A stretch of 64,000 bases of DNA from Halorubrum tebenquichense DSM 14210 (lineage in GTDB: Archaea > Halobacteriota > Halobacteria > Halobacteriales > Haloferacaceae): assembly GCF_000337415.1 (NCBI RefSeq), contig NZ_AOJD01000077.1, positions 37,225 through 101,224 of the forward strand, written 5' to 3'. The translations under genes were made by a program, and so were the position numbers. Of this stretch, positions 43,133 through 51,421 are shown in pieces (positions within the stretch are counted from its first letter, which is position 1; each line of letters opens with the position of its first letter). The notes below the pieces were generated by a model. That model was not told the origin of the DNA. It did no database searches and saw only the letters and a list, made by a program, of their open reading frames with translations.

Positions 43133-44137
43133 ATGACCGTGAACGTTCGAGATGTCCTCCCACGCGACGCGATCCCGAGCGTCGACGACCCGACGTTCGG
43201 GGACGCGTACGACTGGCATCCAGACGACGAGGTCATCGCGGTGACGTTCGCCGACCCGCCCCGCGCGTACCCGGTGCGGTTCCTCCAGTTCCACGAGATC
43301 GTGAACGATGTCGTCGGCGGCGTGGTCGACGACGCCGACGGCGCAACCGATACGTCCGGGGAAGACTCGATCGTCGTGACGTGGTGTCCGCTCTGCGGGA
43401 GCGGGATCGTGTACGACCGGACCCACGCGGGTCGGACCCTCGAGTTCGGCGTCTCCGGGAAGCTCGCGGACGACGACCTCGTCATGTACGACCGCGAGAC
43501 CGGAAGCGAGTGGAAACAGTCGACCGGCGAGTGTCTCGCCGGCGCGTTCGAGGGGGACTCGCTCGCCGTCCGACCGGCAGGGATGCTGTCCCTACGGGAG
43601 TTCCGCGAGTCGTACCCGAACGGCGTCGTCCTCCAACCGCCGGGCGGCGAGAGCGAGGCCGCGAGCCCCGACGACGAGCCCGTTCCGATCGACTATGACG
43701 CGTCGCCGTACGAGGAGTACGCCTCGGGCGAGGGGTTCGGCCTCGCGGCCCACCGGGGAACGGACGACCGGAGGGAGTGGGACCGTACCGACGATCTGCG
43801 TCCGAAGACCGTAGTGTTGGGCGTCGAGGTCGACGACGACGCGCTCGGGTACCCCGTTCCCCGCGTCCGGGCTGCCGGCGGCGTCGTCCGGACGACCGTC
43901 GGGGACCGCGACGTCGTCGTGTTCGCGACGGACGAGGGCGAAGCTCACGCGTACGCCGATCCCGGGTACGACTTCGCCGTGACCGACTCGGGTGTCGCTG
44001 CCGACGGGACGACGTGGGACCCCGCGACCGGCGTCGCCGCCGACGGTCGTCAGCTCGAACGACTGCCGACGCGCCGACTGTACGCGTTCGCGTGGCGGGA
44101 CGACCACGGTCCAGACGCCTTCTATCGGGCAGACTGA
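43133..44137 (+). CDS. DUF3179-domain protein
   Basis: A 334-residue protein beginning MTVNVRDVLPRDAIPSVDDP. The family signature VTWCPLCGSGIVYDRTHAGR (CxxC) and GSEWKQSTGECLAGAFEGDS are present. DUF3179 proteins are of unknown function and often lie near metal or redox genes. Charged Gly/Asp-rich inserts around residues 170-190 are typical of halophiles. The first 35 residues closely resemble the first 40 residues of the P-type ATPase at 56575-58251. This suggests that part of a DUF3179 gene became joined to the ATPase. It is 71 bases after the aldehyde dehydrogenase. Confidence 0.82.
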   Translation: MTVNVRDVLPRDAIPSVDDPTFGDAYDWHPDDEVIAVTFADPPRAYPVRFLQFHEIVNDVVGGVVDDADGATDTSGEDSIVVTWCPLCGSGIVYDRTHAGRTLEFGVSGKLADDDLVMYDRETGSEWKQSTGECLAGAFEGDSLAVRPAGMLSLREFRESYPNGVVLQPPGGESEAASPDDEPVPIDYDASPYEEYASGEGFGLAAHRGTDDRREWDRTDDLRPKTVVLGVEVDDDALGYPVPRVRAAGGVVRTTVGDRDVVVFATDEGEAHAYADPGYDFAVTDSGVAADGTTWDPATGVAADGRQLERLPTRRLYAFAWRDDHGPDAFYRAD

Positions 44138-44153
44138 TCTCGTCTCCGACGCG

Positions 44154-44888
44154 TCACGCCCTCGACAGCGGGACAGCGAACTCGTCCCCGAACGGTGCCT
44201 CGTACTCGACGCCGACACGGTCGTACACCGTCGCCGGGATCGAGAGATCGACGAGCAGGAGGTCACCGCTGACCGCCGCGAGCCCGGTCTTCGGGAGCGC
44301 GAGCGTGGCGATGAGGTCGGGATCGACCGCGGCACCCGGGGCCTCGCCCGTCGTCGCGTCCACGCCGGAGGGAACGTCGAGCGAAACGACCGTCCCCGCC
44401 GCGTCGCTCGCGGCGTCGACCAGTTCTGCGACGGGGCCGCGCGGCGCGCCGGACAGTCCGTAGCCGATCAGCGCGTCGACTACGACGCCGTCGAGGGGGG
44501 CGTCGACGTCGAAGCTGGAACCGCCCCCGCCGGTCTCGATCGGCACGTCGGTTGCCTTCAGGATCCGGAGCTGTTCCGCCGTGACGCCGTCGATATCGGC
44601 GGGATCTCGGTCGAGGACGATCCGGACGGGTAGGTCTCGGTTTGCGAGGTGACGGGCGCACGCGAGCCCGCCGCCGCCGTTCCCACCGTTGCTGGCGAGG
44701 ATCGTGACGGGACCATTCTCCCGGCGGTCGAGCACCGCCTCGGCGAGTCCGCGCCCGGCGTGTTCCATCATCCGCGGGAGGTCGAGACCGACCTCCTCGA
44801 CGGCGACCCGGTCGACCGCGCGCATCTCTTCGGCGGTGACAGCTGGGACCCTTCGGCCCGTCGGCCCGACGAACAGCATCTCGTCCAT
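44154..44888 (-). CDS. nnrE: NAD(P)H-hydrate epimerase (YjeF N-terminal domain)
   Basis: A 244-residue protein starting at ATG 44888 (MDEMLFVGPTGRRVP). It has the YjeF_N features VTAEEMRAVDRVAVEEVGLD, VTILASNGGNGGGGLACARH, VVDALIGYGLSGAPRGPVAE and VSLDVPSGVDATTGEAPG. It converts the R form of hydrated NAD(P)H to the S form for repair. In many organisms it is fused to the dehydratase NnrD. Here it is the stand-alone epimerase domain, so a dehydratase must be encoded elsewhere. The longer reading frame upstream of 44888 is not halophilic and is rejected. Confidence 0.87.
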   Translation of the reverse strand: MDEMLFVGPTGRRVPAVTAEEMRAVDRVAVEEVGLDLPRMMEHAGRGLAEAVLDRRENGPVTILASNGGNGGGGLACARHLANRDLPVRIVLDRDPADIDGVTAEQLRILKATDVPIETGGGGSSFDVDAPLDGVVVDALIGYGLSGAPRGPVAELVDAASDAAGTVVSLDVPSGVDATTGEAPGAAVDPDLIATLALPKTGLAAVSGDLLLVDLSIPATVYDRVGVEYEAPFGDEFAVPLSRA

Positions 44889-44977
44889 GTTGACATGTCG
44901 GTCTCGACCGATAAAATACTCCCCTAGACCTGCGGACGGTCGAGTCGAGTGGCCTCTGACACCCCGTCCGGCCGGTT

Positions 44978-45127
44978 TTACTCCGGCGTGACGACCTCGC
45001 CGCACTCCGGGCAATCCGCGAACCGCCGTCGATCGCCGTTCGCACGTTCGTACTCGACGAGCGTCCGACCGCTCGAGATCGCCGTTCCGCAGGTCGGACA
45101 GCGACCGAGCGGCGAGTCACTCGACAT
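44978..45127 (-). CDS. small zinc-ribbon protein (49 aa)
   Basis: From ATG at 45127 the product is MSSDSPLGRCPTCGTAISSG then RTLVEYERANGDRRRFADCP, ending ECGEVVTPE. Two CxxC pairs 25-30 residues apart form a zinc ribbon. The ORF extends to 45181 in frame but that part is basic. It lies 90 bases upstream of nnrE on the same strand and may be transcribed with it. Confidence 0.7.
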   Translation of the reverse strand: MSSDSPLGRCPTCGTAISSGRTLVEYERANGDRRRFADCPECGEVVTPE

Positions 45128-45224
45128 GGGGAAAGCGGGAGCGTGTGCCGTCTCCCGTCGACGAATACGTCCGAGGTTCATTTAAAAACGTCGCGTCCGT
45201 GTAACGCGCTTACCGATCCGCCCG

Positions 45225-45581
45225 TCAGAACGTGATAATCTCGTAGTCGTCGTCGACAAGCGAGCGGATGCTCGGGTGCCCGTCGTACTCGTCGAGGGTG
45301 ACGAGGCCGGCGTCAGCGACCGCCTCTTCGACGCCGAACGCTCCGGAACAGAAATCACAGACTGCGGCGTTGTCACGGACTGCCTGGTACAGCTCGTGGT
45401 AGTCGCTCTCCTCGTCTTCGAGCTCGGGGATCCACTGGGTCCCCGCGCCGTCGAAGATGAGTTCGAGCTCGTCGTCGTCGTTCTCGGCAAACTCCTTCGC
45501 CGCCTCCAGCGCGTTCGCGAGGCGACCGTAGTCCGAGTGCGATTCGTTGCCGGCGAGAATCACGATTGCTGCTTTTGCCAT
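45225..45581 (-). CDS. DsrE-family protein
   Basis: A 118-residue protein from ATG at 45581: MAKAAIVILAGNESHSDYGR, then LANALEAAKEFAENDDDELE and the conserved FDGAGTQWIPELED. Cys residues occur in AAVCDFCSGAFGVEEAV. DsrE/DsrF-like proteins take part in sulfur transfer or respond to reactive sulfur; the CDFC pair is a plausible sulfur-accepting site. It lies at the edge of the thiol/sulfur island. An inverted repeat (45606-45632) lies just upstream of the start. Confidence 0.8.
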   Translation of the reverse strand: MAKAAIVILAGNESHSDYGRLANALEAAKEFAENDDDELELIFDGAGTQWIPELEDEESDYHELYQAVRDNAAVCDFCSGAFGVEEAVADAGLVTLDEYDGHPSIRSLVDDDYEIITF

Positions 45582-45605
45582 CGTGTTAAGACACAGGCCC
45601 CACTC

Positions 45606-45632
45606 ACACATAACCCGTGTGCGGGTGTGTGT
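45606..45632. promoter_or_regulatory. inverted repeat upstream of the DsrE-family gene
   Basis: ACACATAACCCG (45606-45617) and CGGGTGTGTGT (45622-45632) pair with one gap and mismatch around the loop TGTG. The repeat lies about 25-50 bases upstream of the minus-strand start at 45581, over the expected core promoter, so it may be an operator. Confidence 0.4.
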
Positions 45633-45730
45633 TCTGAACGTCGACTCGTCATGTGATGACGTGGCACGTATCTCTTGTCCCGTCACGACGCCCGGATATC
45701 ACGGTGCCCGCATATCATGACACCCACGCG

Positions 45731-46285
45731 TCACGGACAGTCGCTCGCGTCGAACGAGCGCGGGTCGGCTCCCTGATCGACTCGTCGGACTGCGGCGTCG
45801 TCGACGTCGACCACGGCGGCGACCCCGCCGTACTCGTGCGTCTCGTCGTGGCCGCGAACGACGACACAAGACGCGTCGTCGGGAACGTTGACGGTCTCGG
45901 AGCGCGTGAACGGCTGCTCGGAGTGCGCGTGTAGCAGCTCTCGGCGAGCGAGCCGCGTCCCGTCGAGCCGCTCGACCTGCCACCAGTTCGCGTACCCCTC
46001 CTCGCCGTCGTCGTCGTGGTGGAGGCTCACATCGAACGCGTACCCCTCGTCAGTCACCTCGAACGCGACCTCGACGACGTTCGCTTCTCGGAGGTCGAGG
46101 TCCGGGACGTCCGCCTCATCCGCTTCGTCGTCCCCCTCGTCCGCTTCGTCGTCCGCGTCGTCCGCTTCGCTGTCCGTATTGCCTGTCTCGCCGTCGCCGT
46201 CGACACACCCGGCCATCGACGCGAGCGCGACTCCGGCGGCACCGGCGAGGAACCGTCGACGGGAGGGACTTCGGTGCCGGACCAT
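45731..46285 (-). CDS. Tat-secreted lipoprotein of unknown function
   Basis: A 184-residue protein starting MVRHRSPSRRRFLAGAAGVA, with a twin-Arg motif and the lipobox SMAGC followed by an acidic repeat linker (DEADEGDDEADEADVPDL). The mature part is about 120 residues, beta-rich (NVVEVAFEVTDEGYAFDVSL) and contains several His residues (LHHDDD, LLHAHSEQPF) near its middle. The fold and ligand are unknown, but metal binding is possible. It follows the oxidoreductase gene (46354-47814) by 68 bases. Confidence 0.75.
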   Translation of the reverse strand: MVRHRSPSRRRFLAGAAGVALASMAGCVDGDGETGNTDSEADDADDEADEGDDEADEADVPDLDLREANVVEVAFEVTDEGYAFDVSLHHDDDGEEGYANWWQVERLDGTRLARRELLHAHSEQPFTRSETVNVPDDASCVVVRGHDETHEYGGVAAVVDVDDAAVRRVDQGADPRSFDASDCP

Positions 46286-46353
46286 GCGCGTCGTTCGGCG
46301 GCGAGCGTGAAAACGTCTCTCCCGCGGGGCGTCGACGGCGGTCCGCCGCCGGA

Positions 46354-47814
46354 TCACCCGTGATGATGGTGGTCGTGGTCGCCGCCACGCGAGAACTGCC
46401 CCGAGAACGCGCGGTCGACGACCTCCGAGAGCGCCGGATGGATGTGGACCGCCTCACGGATGTCCGCGACGGTACCAGAGCCCGCCGTCATCGCGACGAC
46501 GACCTCCTCGATCAGGTTCGACGCCTCAGGGCCGACGACGTGGCATCCCAGAATTTCGCCGTCTAGGTCGATGAGCACCTTCACGAACCCGTCGGCGTGC
46601 ATCGCGCTCCCGCGGGCCGTCTCGTCGTACGCGTACGTGTTCGTGGCGTACTCGCGGTCCGTCTCGCGGAGGTCCTGCTCGCGCGCGCCGACACCGGCCA
46701 CTTCGGGCGAGCCGAACACCGCGAACGGCATCGCCGAGTAGTCGACCGGCTCGGGTTCATCACCGAGCAAGTTCCGGACCACGGCCTTCGCCTCGTGGTT
46801 CGCGCTGTGTTTCAGCAGGTACTCGCCGACCACGTCGCCGAGCGCCCAGACTCCCTCGGCGTCCGTCCGGAGGTACTCGTCCGTCTCGACGAACCCGCGC
46901 TCGTCGGTCTCGACGCCGGTCGCGTCGAGGTTCAGCATGTCCGTGTTCGGCCGCCGGCCCGCGGCGACGAGCAGTTCGTCGCCCGTGACGGTCACCTCCT
47001 CGGCGTCCTCGGGCGCCCCGATCGTCTCGCCGCCCGCGCGGACGGAGTCTGCCTCGGGGTACGGCCGCGCCTCGACGGTCACCTCGTCGCCGGCCTCCCT
47101 GACCGCGACCGCCTCGTAGCCGGTGTACACGTCAAGGCGATCGGCGTAGCGGTCGGTGACGGCCTCGCCGACCTCCGCGTCGGCCTCGGGGAGCAGGTGC
47201 TCCCGGCGGCCGACGATCGTCACGTCGCTGCCGAACGTCTCGAAGAAGTGGCCCAGCTCCGCCGCGATATAGCCGCCACCGACGATCACGAGGTGGTCCG
47301 GCGCCGTCTCTAAGCGAAGCGCCTCGGTGCTCGTGAGGTAGTCGACGTCGTCGACTCCGTCGATCGGCGGGATCGAGGGGCGCGTGCCGGTGGCGACGAG
47401 GACGGTGTCGGCCCGCAATGTGGCGCCCTCGTCGTCGCCGTCGACGATCTCGACGGTCCGGTCGTCGACGAACTGACCGGTCCCCGAGAACAGGTCGTGG
47501 GCGTCCGACGACTCCAGGCCCCGTCGGATCGACTCGGAGCTCCCGGCGACGTCGTCGGTGACCTTCCGGACAATCTCCGCGAAGTCCACGTCCCTGACCT
47601 CGGCGTCGATCTCGAACTCGCCGGCCCGCTCGACCGTCTCCAGCACGTCGGCGTGATACAGCAGCTGTTTCGACGGGATACAGCCGCGGTTGAGACACGT
47701 CCCGCCGAGGCGCCCCTCCTCGACGACGGCGACCGAGTTCCCCCGGCCGGCCATCGCGTTCGCTACGTCCAGCCCTGATCCCGATCCGATCACGAGGAAA
47801 TCGAACTCCTGCAT
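46354..47814 (-). CDS. dihydrolipoamide dehydrogenase-like FAD oxidoreductase with His-rich tail
   Basis: A 486-residue enzyme with an FAD motif DFLVIGSGSGLDVANAMA, redox-active C40/C45 (GGTCLNRGCIPSKQLL), an NAD motif LVIVGGGYIAAELGHFF, WALGDVVGEYLL, and a dimer interface with AVHIHPALSEVVDRAF. The C-terminus ends GGDHDHHHHG, an unusual run of His that could bind a metal. Substrate possibilities include dihydrolipoyl domains, mycothiol-like or gamma-glutamylcysteine disulfides. It follows the TauE/SafE gene by 88 bases and may belong to the operon with the palindrome-bearing promoter at 49.6 kb. Confidence 0.83.
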   Translation of the reverse strand: MQEFDFLVIGSGSGLDVANAMAGRGNSVAVVEEGRLGGTCLNRGCIPSKQLLYHADVLETVERAGEFEIDAEVRDVDFAEIVRKVTDDVAGSSESIRRGLESSDAHDLFSGTGQFVDDRTVEIVDGDDEGATLRADTVLVATGTRPSIPPIDGVDDVDYLTSTEALRLETAPDHLVIVGGGYIAAELGHFFETFGSDVTIVGRREHLLPEADAEVGEAVTDRYADRLDVYTGYEAVAVREAGDEVTVEARPYPEADSVRAGGETIGAPEDAEEVTVTGDELLVAAGRRPNTDMLNLDATGVETDERGFVETDEYLRTDAEGVWALGDVVGEYLLKHSANHEAKAVVRNLLGDEPEPVDYSAMPFAVFGSPEVAGVGAREQDLRETDREYATNTYAYDETARGSAMHADGFVKVLIDLDGEILGCHVVGPEASNLIEEVVVAMTAGSGTVADIREAVHIHPALSEVVDRAFSGQFSRGGDHDHHHHG

Positions 47815-47902
47815 GACTGGACCGACGGGACCCACGGTCATCAAGACCGGTCCGCCGTGGTGCGAGTCGCACACGACCGCGTCCCAGTCGGAACCGCCCG
47901 CA

Positions 47903-48835
47903 TCAGACGCCGAACGTCGTCGCGAGGACGATTCCGCCGACGACCCCGAAGACGACGCCGAGCCCGCGTTCCATAAGACCGCTCGGGATGTGTCTGCCGA
48001 CGCGAGCGCCGACCGTTCCGCCGACGATCACGCCCGGGATCGACCAGACGACCACGTACCAGACCGGCGTCGCAGCGAGCGCGTGGACGGCGGCGCCGGC
48101 GACCGCCGCGATCGCCAGCACGAACACAGACGTGGCGACGGCGACGCGCGGCGGCATCCGGCATCGCGCCACGAGCTGCGTGGTCACGATTTCGGGGAGC
48201 CCGGCGCTTATCAGTCCCGTGATCAGCCCGCCGAGGCCCGCGAGCGCGACACCCGGTGGACGCCAGCAGGTCGGGTAGACGAACCGCTCGCCGTCGGCGG
48301 CGTCGATGACGGTGGTGCCGCGCTCTGCGTTCTTTTGTTTGAGGAACTCGCCCTCCCTCTCTCCGGGTTCGGTCTCTTCCGGGGAGTCGGAGTACAGCAG
48401 GAACCCGCCGAGCGCGAACAGCCCGACTCCGAATCCACCGCGGAGGAGCGTGTCGGGGACGTAGTGGGCTGCGAACGATCCGATCACGATCGCCGGGAGC
48501 GCCCCGAGTAGCAGCCACTTTGCCGTCGCGTAGTCGACGACACCTTGCTTGACGTAGGATCGAAGCCCGTTGCCCATTCCGAACACTTCCGTCATGAGCC
48601 CCGCACCGACCGCTTGGGCGGGGCTGAGCCCGACGACCAGCAGGAAGAACGGGCTGAAAAACAGCGCGCCCGAGACGCCGGCGGCGATGGCGACCAGCGC
48701 GAACAGCACCGACGCGGGAAACACCCACCAGTGGTCCAGAACGCGATCGACCGGCACCGCCGAGAGCGACGGGACCGGATCGAGTCCGGACGTCGCCGCG
48801 ATCACCTCACTCGTCGCCACGATAGCCCCCGCCAT
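47903..48835 (-). CDS. TauE/SafE-family membrane exporter
   Basis: A 310-residue protein with eight hydrophobic segments. The first half repeat is FPASVLFALVAIAAGVSGAL, and the second half is GVALAGLGGLITGLISAGLP, typical of the TauE/SafE tandem fold. A cytosolic loop of about 60 residues (about 160-215) contains EFLKQKNAERGTTVIDAADG and a TCW motif. Family members export sulfite, sulfonates or related anions. It starts 4 bases after the small membrane gene at 48839-49132 and belongs to an operon of membrane proteins. Confidence 0.85.
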   Translation of the reverse strand: MAGAIVATSEVIAATSGLDPVPSLSAVPVDRVLDHWWVFPASVLFALVAIAAGVSGALFFSPFFLLVVGLSPAQAVGAGLMTEVFGMGNGLRSYVKQGVVDYATAKWLLLGALPAIVIGSFAAHYVPDTLLRGGFGVGLFALGGFLLYSDSPEETEPGEREGEFLKQKNAERGTTVIDAADGERFVYPTCWRPPGVALAGLGGLITGLISAGLPEIVTTQLVARCRMPPRVAVATSVFVLAIAAVAGAAVHALAATPVWYVVVWSIPGVIVGGTVGARVGRHIPSGLMERGLGVVFGVVGGIVLATTFGV

Positions 48836-48838
48836 CGT

Positions 48839-49132
48839 TCACTCCGGGTGGTGGGCGCCGTGCCCGACCCAGAGGAGCAGCAGGTTCGCCGCGATCGCGA
48901 CCGGTAGCCAGCCGGCCGGCAGGATCGACGAAACGGGCTCCGCGGCCCCGACGACGTACGCGGCCGGGAACGCGATCGCGGTCCAGAACGCGGCACGGCG
49001 GACGGTTGCCTCCGCTCCGCGACTGACTGCCGACCCGGCAGCTGCGGTACAGCTACGCACGGGCCGGTCGTCGCGCAGGCAGCGCGGTCGGTGCGCGTCG
49101 TCGGCCGTCTCGGTAGACGCGTTCGCCTCCAC
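48839..49132 (-). CDS. small membrane protein
   Basis: A 97-residue protein with an N-terminal soluble part containing two Cys (RPRCLRDDRPVRSCTAAAG) and two hydrophobic segments (AAFWTAIAFPAAYVVGA, LPVAIAANLLLLWVG), ending in a His-rich GHGAHHPE tail. The end with several His may bind a metal. It lies 3-4 bases from both neighbours on the same strand and is therefore part of a tight operon with 49136-49567 and 47903-48835. No family was recognised. Confidence 0.72.
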   Translation of the reverse strand: MEANASTETADDAHRPRCLRDDRPVRSCTAAAGSAVSRGAEATVRRAAFWTAIAFPAAYVVGAAEPVSSILPAGWLPVAIAANLLLLWVGHGAHHPE

Positions 49133-49135
49133 GGC

Positions 49136-49567
49136 TTACACCGGGAGTAGGGCAATCCCCGCACCGAGCACGACGCCGTAGACGACGTGGAAGAAGCCGA
49201 ACGCGCCCATCGTCTTCGGGTCCGGCTCCATCGCGAGGACGATCCGCATCCAGAAGACCATTCCGCCGACCATCAGGACGAGCCCGAAGGCGAGCCCCCA
49301 GAGGACGCTTCCGACGAGGGCGCCTGCGCCGACGTCGAGCCCGAGCGCGGTCGCGCCGAGGGCGAACGCGACCCCCGCCCCGATCCCGTACAGCATGTGG
49401 AGCAGCATGCCCTGTTTCATGTACGCCTCCGGCCCCTCGTCACCCACGTACTTCGCCCAGAGGGCGGCCGTCGGCGGCGGCGAGTCGTCTCCCATCGCCA
49501 TCATGAACATCGTCATGACGACAGTCGCAATCAGTCCAGCGATCAGTCCGGTGAGTATGCTTACCAT
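49136..49567 (-). CDS. four-helix membrane protein, first gene of the TauE/SafE operon
   Basis: A 143-residue protein with four hydrophobic segments (LTGLIAGLIATVVMTMFMMA, HMLYGIGAGVAFALGATAL, LVGSVLWGLAFGLVLMVGG, FFHVVYGVVLGAGIALL). Conserved-looking Met and His residues sit within or near the helices. No function was recognised. The gene starts 31 bases from the palindrome at 49598-49614, and the second palindrome at 49654-49668 lies further upstream, so this is the first gene of the regulated operon. Confidence 0.72.
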   Translation of the reverse strand: MVSILTGLIAGLIATVVMTMFMMAMGDDSPPPTAALWAKYVGDEGPEAYMKQGMLLHMLYGIGAGVAFALGATALGLDVGAGALVGSVLWGLAFGLVLMVGGMVFWMRIVLAMEPDPKTMGAFGFFHVVYGVVLGAGIALLPV

Positions 49568-49597
49568 GATGTGTTCTCGCGCCGGCGTGCCGACGTA

Positions 49598-49614
49598 GGT
49601 TACCTCTAGTAACC
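49598..49614. promoter_or_regulatory. palindrome A of the TauE/SafE operon promoter
   Basis: GGTTAC-N5-GTAACC is an exact dyad 31 bases before the start at 49567. The same arrangement (GGTTAC-N5-GTAACT) occurs at 56003-56019 before the isochorismatase-like gene. The shared architecture is described in the findings. Confidence 0.75.
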
Positions 49615-49630
49615 CAGATGCGAGGATATC

Positions 49631-49649
49631 AAATAAAGGCGCGCGAACG
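49631..49649 (-). promoter_or_regulatory. TATA and flanking element between the two palindromes
   Basis: On the minus strand the sequence reads CGTTCGCGCGCCTTTATTT, with a TATA-like TTTATT preceded by a GC-rich stretch. The plus-strand 9-mer CGCGCGAAC (49640-49648) is also found at 56046-56054 in the other promoter, at the same distance from palindrome A. Confidence 0.55.
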
Positions 49650-49653
49650 GACG

Positions 49654-49668
49654 GGTAACCAAGTTACC
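49654..49668. promoter_or_regulatory. palindrome B of the TauE/SafE operon promoter
   Basis: GGTAAC-CAA-GTTACC is an exact dyad centred 55 bases from palindrome A. Its counterpart is GGTAAC-CGA-GTTACC at 56060-56074. Confidence 0.75.
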
Positions 49669-49700
49669 GACTGGTTACGGTGACCGGCGAGGGGTCGGCC

Positions 49701-50216
49701 TCACAGGTACGACTTGCCGTCGGGAAGCGCACACTCGTCGCCGTGACAGCGCGCCGCTCGCTCGACGGCTTCGAGGTCCGCCTCGTCGTCGGGCTCCTCG
49801 CTCCGCCAAGCGTACTGAACGGTGCGGTCGGGATCGATCACGAAGACTGCCGAGCGCGCGACACCGCGGTGGTCCTCGATCTCGTCGACGCGCACGCCGT
49901 ACGCCTCGGCGGCGCTCCCGTCGCTGTCTGCGAGCAGCGGGAAGTCGATCCGGTGTTTCTTGGCGAACGCGCGGTGGCTGTAGACCCCGTCGGTCGAGAT
50001 CCCGAGGACAACCGTGTTCTCCAATAGCGACAGCGTCTCGCTGTCCCGCAACGTACACATCTGCGTCGTACACACGGGGTGGAAGTCGAACGGGTAGAAC
50101 ACGGCTACGACCGCCCACCCGTTGTCGGTGTACTCGGTCAGCGCGTGCGTGTCAATCCGACCGCCGCCCGCGCCGGGGAGTTCGAACGTCGGCGCTGTCT
50201 GTCCAGTCTGAAGCAT
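49701..50216 (-). CDS. peroxiredoxin (AhpC/TSA family)
   Basis: A 171-residue thioredoxin-fold peroxidase starting MLQTGQTAPTFELPGAGGGR (ATG at 50216). The peroxidatic Cys is in VFYPFDFHPVCTTQMCTLRD, with a second Cys five residues later. ISTDGVYSHRAFAKKHRIDF and LADSDGSAAEAYGVR complete the family pattern. The C-terminal CHGDEC may form the resolving pair. It would reduce peroxides using thioredoxin. The upstream in-frame extension contains no family sequence and is rejected. It is divergent from the TauE/SafE gene at 50387. Confidence 0.88.
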   Translation of the reverse strand: MLQTGQTAPTFELPGAGGGRIDTHALTEYTDNGWAVVAVFYPFDFHPVCTTQMCTLRDSETLSLLENTVVLGISTDGVYSHRAFAKKHRIDFPLLADSDGSAAEAYGVRVDEIEDHRGVARSAVFVIDPDRTVQYAWRSEEPDDEADLEAVERAARCHGDECALPDGKSYL

Positions 50217-50386
50217 ACGTGAGACTCGGAGGTAAAACGACATGAACCTCGCCCGATCGTGCGAACACATTACACACATCGAGAACGGATCACCGTCTCG
50301 GTACCAGCGTCGACGGCTCCCGTCGTTCGTGTCCCCGTACCGCACGCCTTGCGGTGATTTATTAACGGTCCTCCCGTCCCGCCGGT

Positions 50387-51172
50387 ATGACGCTCGCGCT
50401 CTCTGCTGGTCTGGTCGCGACGATCGTCGTTGTGGTCGCAGTCGCGGGCGCCGTCAACGGCGTCGCCGGGTTCGGATTCGCCGTCGTCGGGACGATGGTA
50501 CTCGCGGCGACGCTAGACCCAGCGACCGCCGTCGCGTTCATGATCATTCCGATGTTCGCCGTGAACCTCGCGCTCGTCGGCGATCTCACCCGCAAGGAGC
50601 TCCGCACGTGCGGGACCCGGTTCGCGCCGCTGCTCGTCGCCGCGCTTGTCGGCACCGTCGCGGGGATGGCCCTGCTCGACCGACTCCCCGAGGCCCCGGT
50701 GCGCGTGCTGCTCGGACTCGTCTCGCTCGGCTTCGTGGCGGCCGCTCAGCGTGCGGTGCCGCTCCCGAACCTGTCGAGCGTGAGCAATCGCGGGACCGCC
50801 GAAACGCCGCTCGTCATGGCCGTCGTCGGCGTCGTCTCCGGCGTCCTCTTCGGGGCGACGAACGTCGGCGTCCAGCTCGTCGCGTACGTCCGGAGCTTCG
50901 ACCTCTCGCATGGGCTGTTCGTCGGAGTCGTGGCGCTGGTGTTCGTCGGGATCAACGGCCTCCGGGTCGTCGCCGCCGGCGCGCTCGGCTTCTACCCGGA
51001 CATGGCGTTCGCCCTCGCGTCCGTCGCCGCGGCCGTCCCGGCGGTCGGGGGCGTGGCTGTCGGGAAGCGGCTCCGCGATCGGGTGAGCGAACGGCTCCGA
51101 CGCGGCGTCGTCCTCGGGCTACTGACGGTTATCGGCGTGAGGCTCGTGCTCGGCGGCGCCGGGGTCCTCTAA
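50387..51172 (+). CDS. second TauE/SafE-family membrane exporter
   Basis: A 261-residue protein with eight hydrophobic segments (AGLVATIVVVVAVAGAVNGV, MVLAATLDPATAVAFMIIPM, VMAVVGVVSGVLFGATNVGV, VGVVALVFVGINGLRVVAAG). The repeated GxxxG and NGVAGFGFAVVG patterns are typical of TauE/SafE proteins, which export sulfite, sulfoacetate or other anions. It is divergent from the peroxiredoxin gene. It is more compact than the first TauE/SafE protein (47903-48835), lacking the long cytosolic loop. Confidence 0.85.
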   Translation: MTLALSAGLVATIVVVVAVAGAVNGVAGFGFAVVGTMVLAATLDPATAVAFMIIPMFAVNLALVGDLTRKELRTCGTRFAPLLVAALVGTVAGMALLDRLPEAPVRVLLGLVSLGFVAAAQRAVPLPNLSSVSNRGTAETPLVMAVVGVVSGVLFGATNVGVQLVAYVRSFDLSHGLFVGVVALVFVGINGLRVVAAGALGFYPDMAFALASVAAAVPAVGGVAVGKRLRDRVSERLRRGVVLGLLTVIGVRLVLGGAGVL

Positions 51173-51190
51173 CCGTCTCCTCCACCCGAC

Positions 51191-51421
51191 TCACCGATTC
51201 AGCCGCCACCGAATCACGGCGGCCGCGACGAACACCGTCGCGAACGTGACGCCCCCTGAGATCAGCGCGCCGCGAGCGCTCGACGCGCCCGTGGTGAGGA
51301 CGGTCGCGGAGGCGCCGCCGCCGGCGAGGACCGCACCGCCCGCGATCCCGCCGACGCCGATACAACAGAGGCTCAAGAGCCCGACCACCGACAACGAGCC
51401 CAGCAGCCCGTCGTCGCTCAT
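51191..51421 (-). CDS. small membrane protein with MerT-like Cys pair
   Basis: A 76-residue protein with two hydrophobic segments. The first contains a vicinal Cys pair in a Gly-rich helix (LLSLCCIGVGGIAGGAVLAG), reminiscent of the CC pair in the first helix of the mercury transporter MerT. The second is SGGVTFATVFVAAAVIRW. It may bind or move a thiophilic metal, but it lacks the other MerT helices and Cys. Its start overlaps the stop of the DUF547 gene by 4 bases, so the two are translationally coupled. Confidence 0.6.
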   Translation of the reverse strand: MSDDGLLGSLSVVGLLSLCCIGVGGIAGGAVLAGGGASATVLTTGASSARGALISGGVTFATVFVAAAVIRWRLNR

